Positions 63,304-64,000 of a stretch of 64,000 nt of DNA are shown one piece after another (positions within the stretch are counted from its first letter, which is position 1; every line of letters starts with the position of its first letter). Origin of the DNA: Rhynchopus sp. YZ270_cl-10 (lineage: Eukaryota > Euglenozoa > Diplonemea > Diplonemida > Diplonemidae). The position numbers and the translations under genes were made by a program. Under the pieces are notes generated by a model. That model was given only the letters and a program-made list of their open reading frames with translations, had not been told where the DNA came from and did not search any database. The DNA is taken from contig OZ037876.1 of NCBI GenBank assembly GCA_964035575.1, forward strand, positions 620,001 through 684,000. The letters run 5' to 3'.

Positions 63304-64000
63304 TGCTGAGAAAAAGCAAAAAAAGAAAAAAAAATGAATGCCCTGTAGATTTGTGTGTAATGAAAAAGAAAAAAATGATCGTACCAATCCTCTTACGGTG
63401 TTCATGGCAGAAGGGGATATGGGAAGTTTATGTGAAGTCTACATGGTGAACACTATCTTTACTTATCATGAAAGAGTTAGAGAAAATGGCAAATAAAAAA
63501 AATATGGGATTTGCACGTACACAGAGAGAGAAGCTTTTTTTTTTTTTTCTCTTGAGGAAATAAAGAGTCGGGGGCGGTAGTAGTGATAATATTTTCCCTT
63601 TTTTTCGTTCATTGAATTCAAATGGTTTGAAATAGAAAAAAAAAATAGGACAAAAATCGAAAAGTGTTGATGGCGCTCCCAAAGGGGGCGCTTTGATTTT
63701 GAAGAGCCTCTGGCAATTCAGTTATTCCTTATGTTTTTTTTTCCCCTTCTAAAAATCAAAGCAAAAGGCGATGGGGGTGTGAACAAAGGTAAAGGTTTTT
63801 AAGTGCAGACACCTCAACTGGACGTGGACACCAAATACCCCCCTTCGCGGCTGAACAAAAAAAAGGGAAGACATTTGAGAAATAGTATCACCCCCCGGGA
63901 AACAAAAACAAAAAACGAACCGAGCTGAAACACGACGAATAAATTGAAATAAAGACAATTTGTAAGATGAATGTATCTTCCATGAGGACACACGTCTCCA
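63304..64000. other. Upstream spacer
   Basis: A/T-rich with T12 and A9 runs. A weak AGTGC-type remnant sits at about 63800-63830 (AAGTGCAGACACCTCAACTG). No gene recognised. Confidence 0.5.
63963..63998 (+). repeat. Short hairpin repeat, GTGCACACATCT type
   Basis: TAAGATGAATGTATCTTCCA then TGAGGACACACGTCTC; preceded by ACAATTTG. Outer AGATG/CGTCT pairing is partly G-T type. Confidence 0.5.

Noticed and set aside
62701-63405. Treating the two EF-hand halves as separate genes
   Set aside because: The first half has a perfect GTATGT donor after FYAG and the second continues the module in frame; the ORF extensions past the donor are composed of intron sequence.
9537-63998. Interpreting the hairpins as tRNA genes or a CRISPR array
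   Set aside because: No cloverleaf, no GGTTCGAnnCC B-box, irregular spacing with no constant spacer length, and variable stems.
1-64000. Virus-like elements or LTR retroelements
   Set aside because: No long direct terminal repeats, capsid, envelope or integrase-like coding segments were seen; the only reverse-transcriptase trace is the short non-LTR-like fragment at 60620-60965.

Overview
The window is nuclear DNA of a unicellular eukaryote, with eleven protein-coding loci counted conservatively as ten genes plus one decayed fragment. Every intact gene lies on the minus strand, in one uninterrupted directional block of about 63 kb. Most genes have short cis-introns (about 46 to 240 bases) with a strong GTATGT/GTATGC donor and a CCACAG-like acceptor. 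Several start codons sit 2 to 20 bases after a pyrimidine tract and CAG, which would suit spliced-leader addition. The directional block, possible trans-splice acceptors, a kinetoplastid-like PH/coiled-coil protein and T/A-tract-rich spacers together suggest a euglenozoan. Cis-introns in nearly every gene do not fit typical trypanosomatids, so a diplonemid, euglenid or free-living relative fits better. This placement is inference.

Layout by increasing coordinate. 1-4095: 3' part missing, PH-like plus coiled-coil protein. 4299-8864: caspase-fold protein with a degenerate active site. 8865-18905: a 10-kb stretch without recognisable genes, packed with hairpin repeats and inverted-repeat elements. 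18906-20490: glycine/lysine-tailed hypothetical. 20491-25090: spacer. 25091-26387: nucleotide-sugar/triose-phosphate-type transporter. 26388-29598: spacer with a large foldback element. 29599-35271 and 40898-47261: two paralogous secreted-ectodomain, multi-membrane-pass, MAPKKK-type kinase genes with a repeat-filled spacer between them. 47262-54416: 7-kb spacer with a striking foldback. 54417-63303: compact cluster of an EF-hand protein, a gamma-tubulin complex component, an F-box-like protein and a tandem calcyphosin-like EF-hand protein, interrupted by a decayed reverse-transcriptase-like fragment.

The most unusual content is non-coding. A family of about 30-60 base hairpins (at least 40 recognisable copies) shares the core TTG-AAG-TG-...-GCCTC but has several different stem sequences that still pair. 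It fills the spacers, occurs once inside an intron, avoids coding exons and nearly always reads on the strand opposite the genes. Alongside it are at least six inverted-repeat elements, one with 34-35 base terminal inverted repeats and a perfect 5-base target duplication.

Functionally the recognisable genes point to signalling and cytoskeleton: two membrane MAPKKKs, calcium-binding EF-hand proteins, a microtubule nucleation factor, an F-box adaptor, a coiled-coil scaffold and a Golgi-type transporter. Apart from the duplicated kinases I see no evidence that neighbours form a pathway. Splice positions come from reading the sequence by eye and could be off by a base or two.
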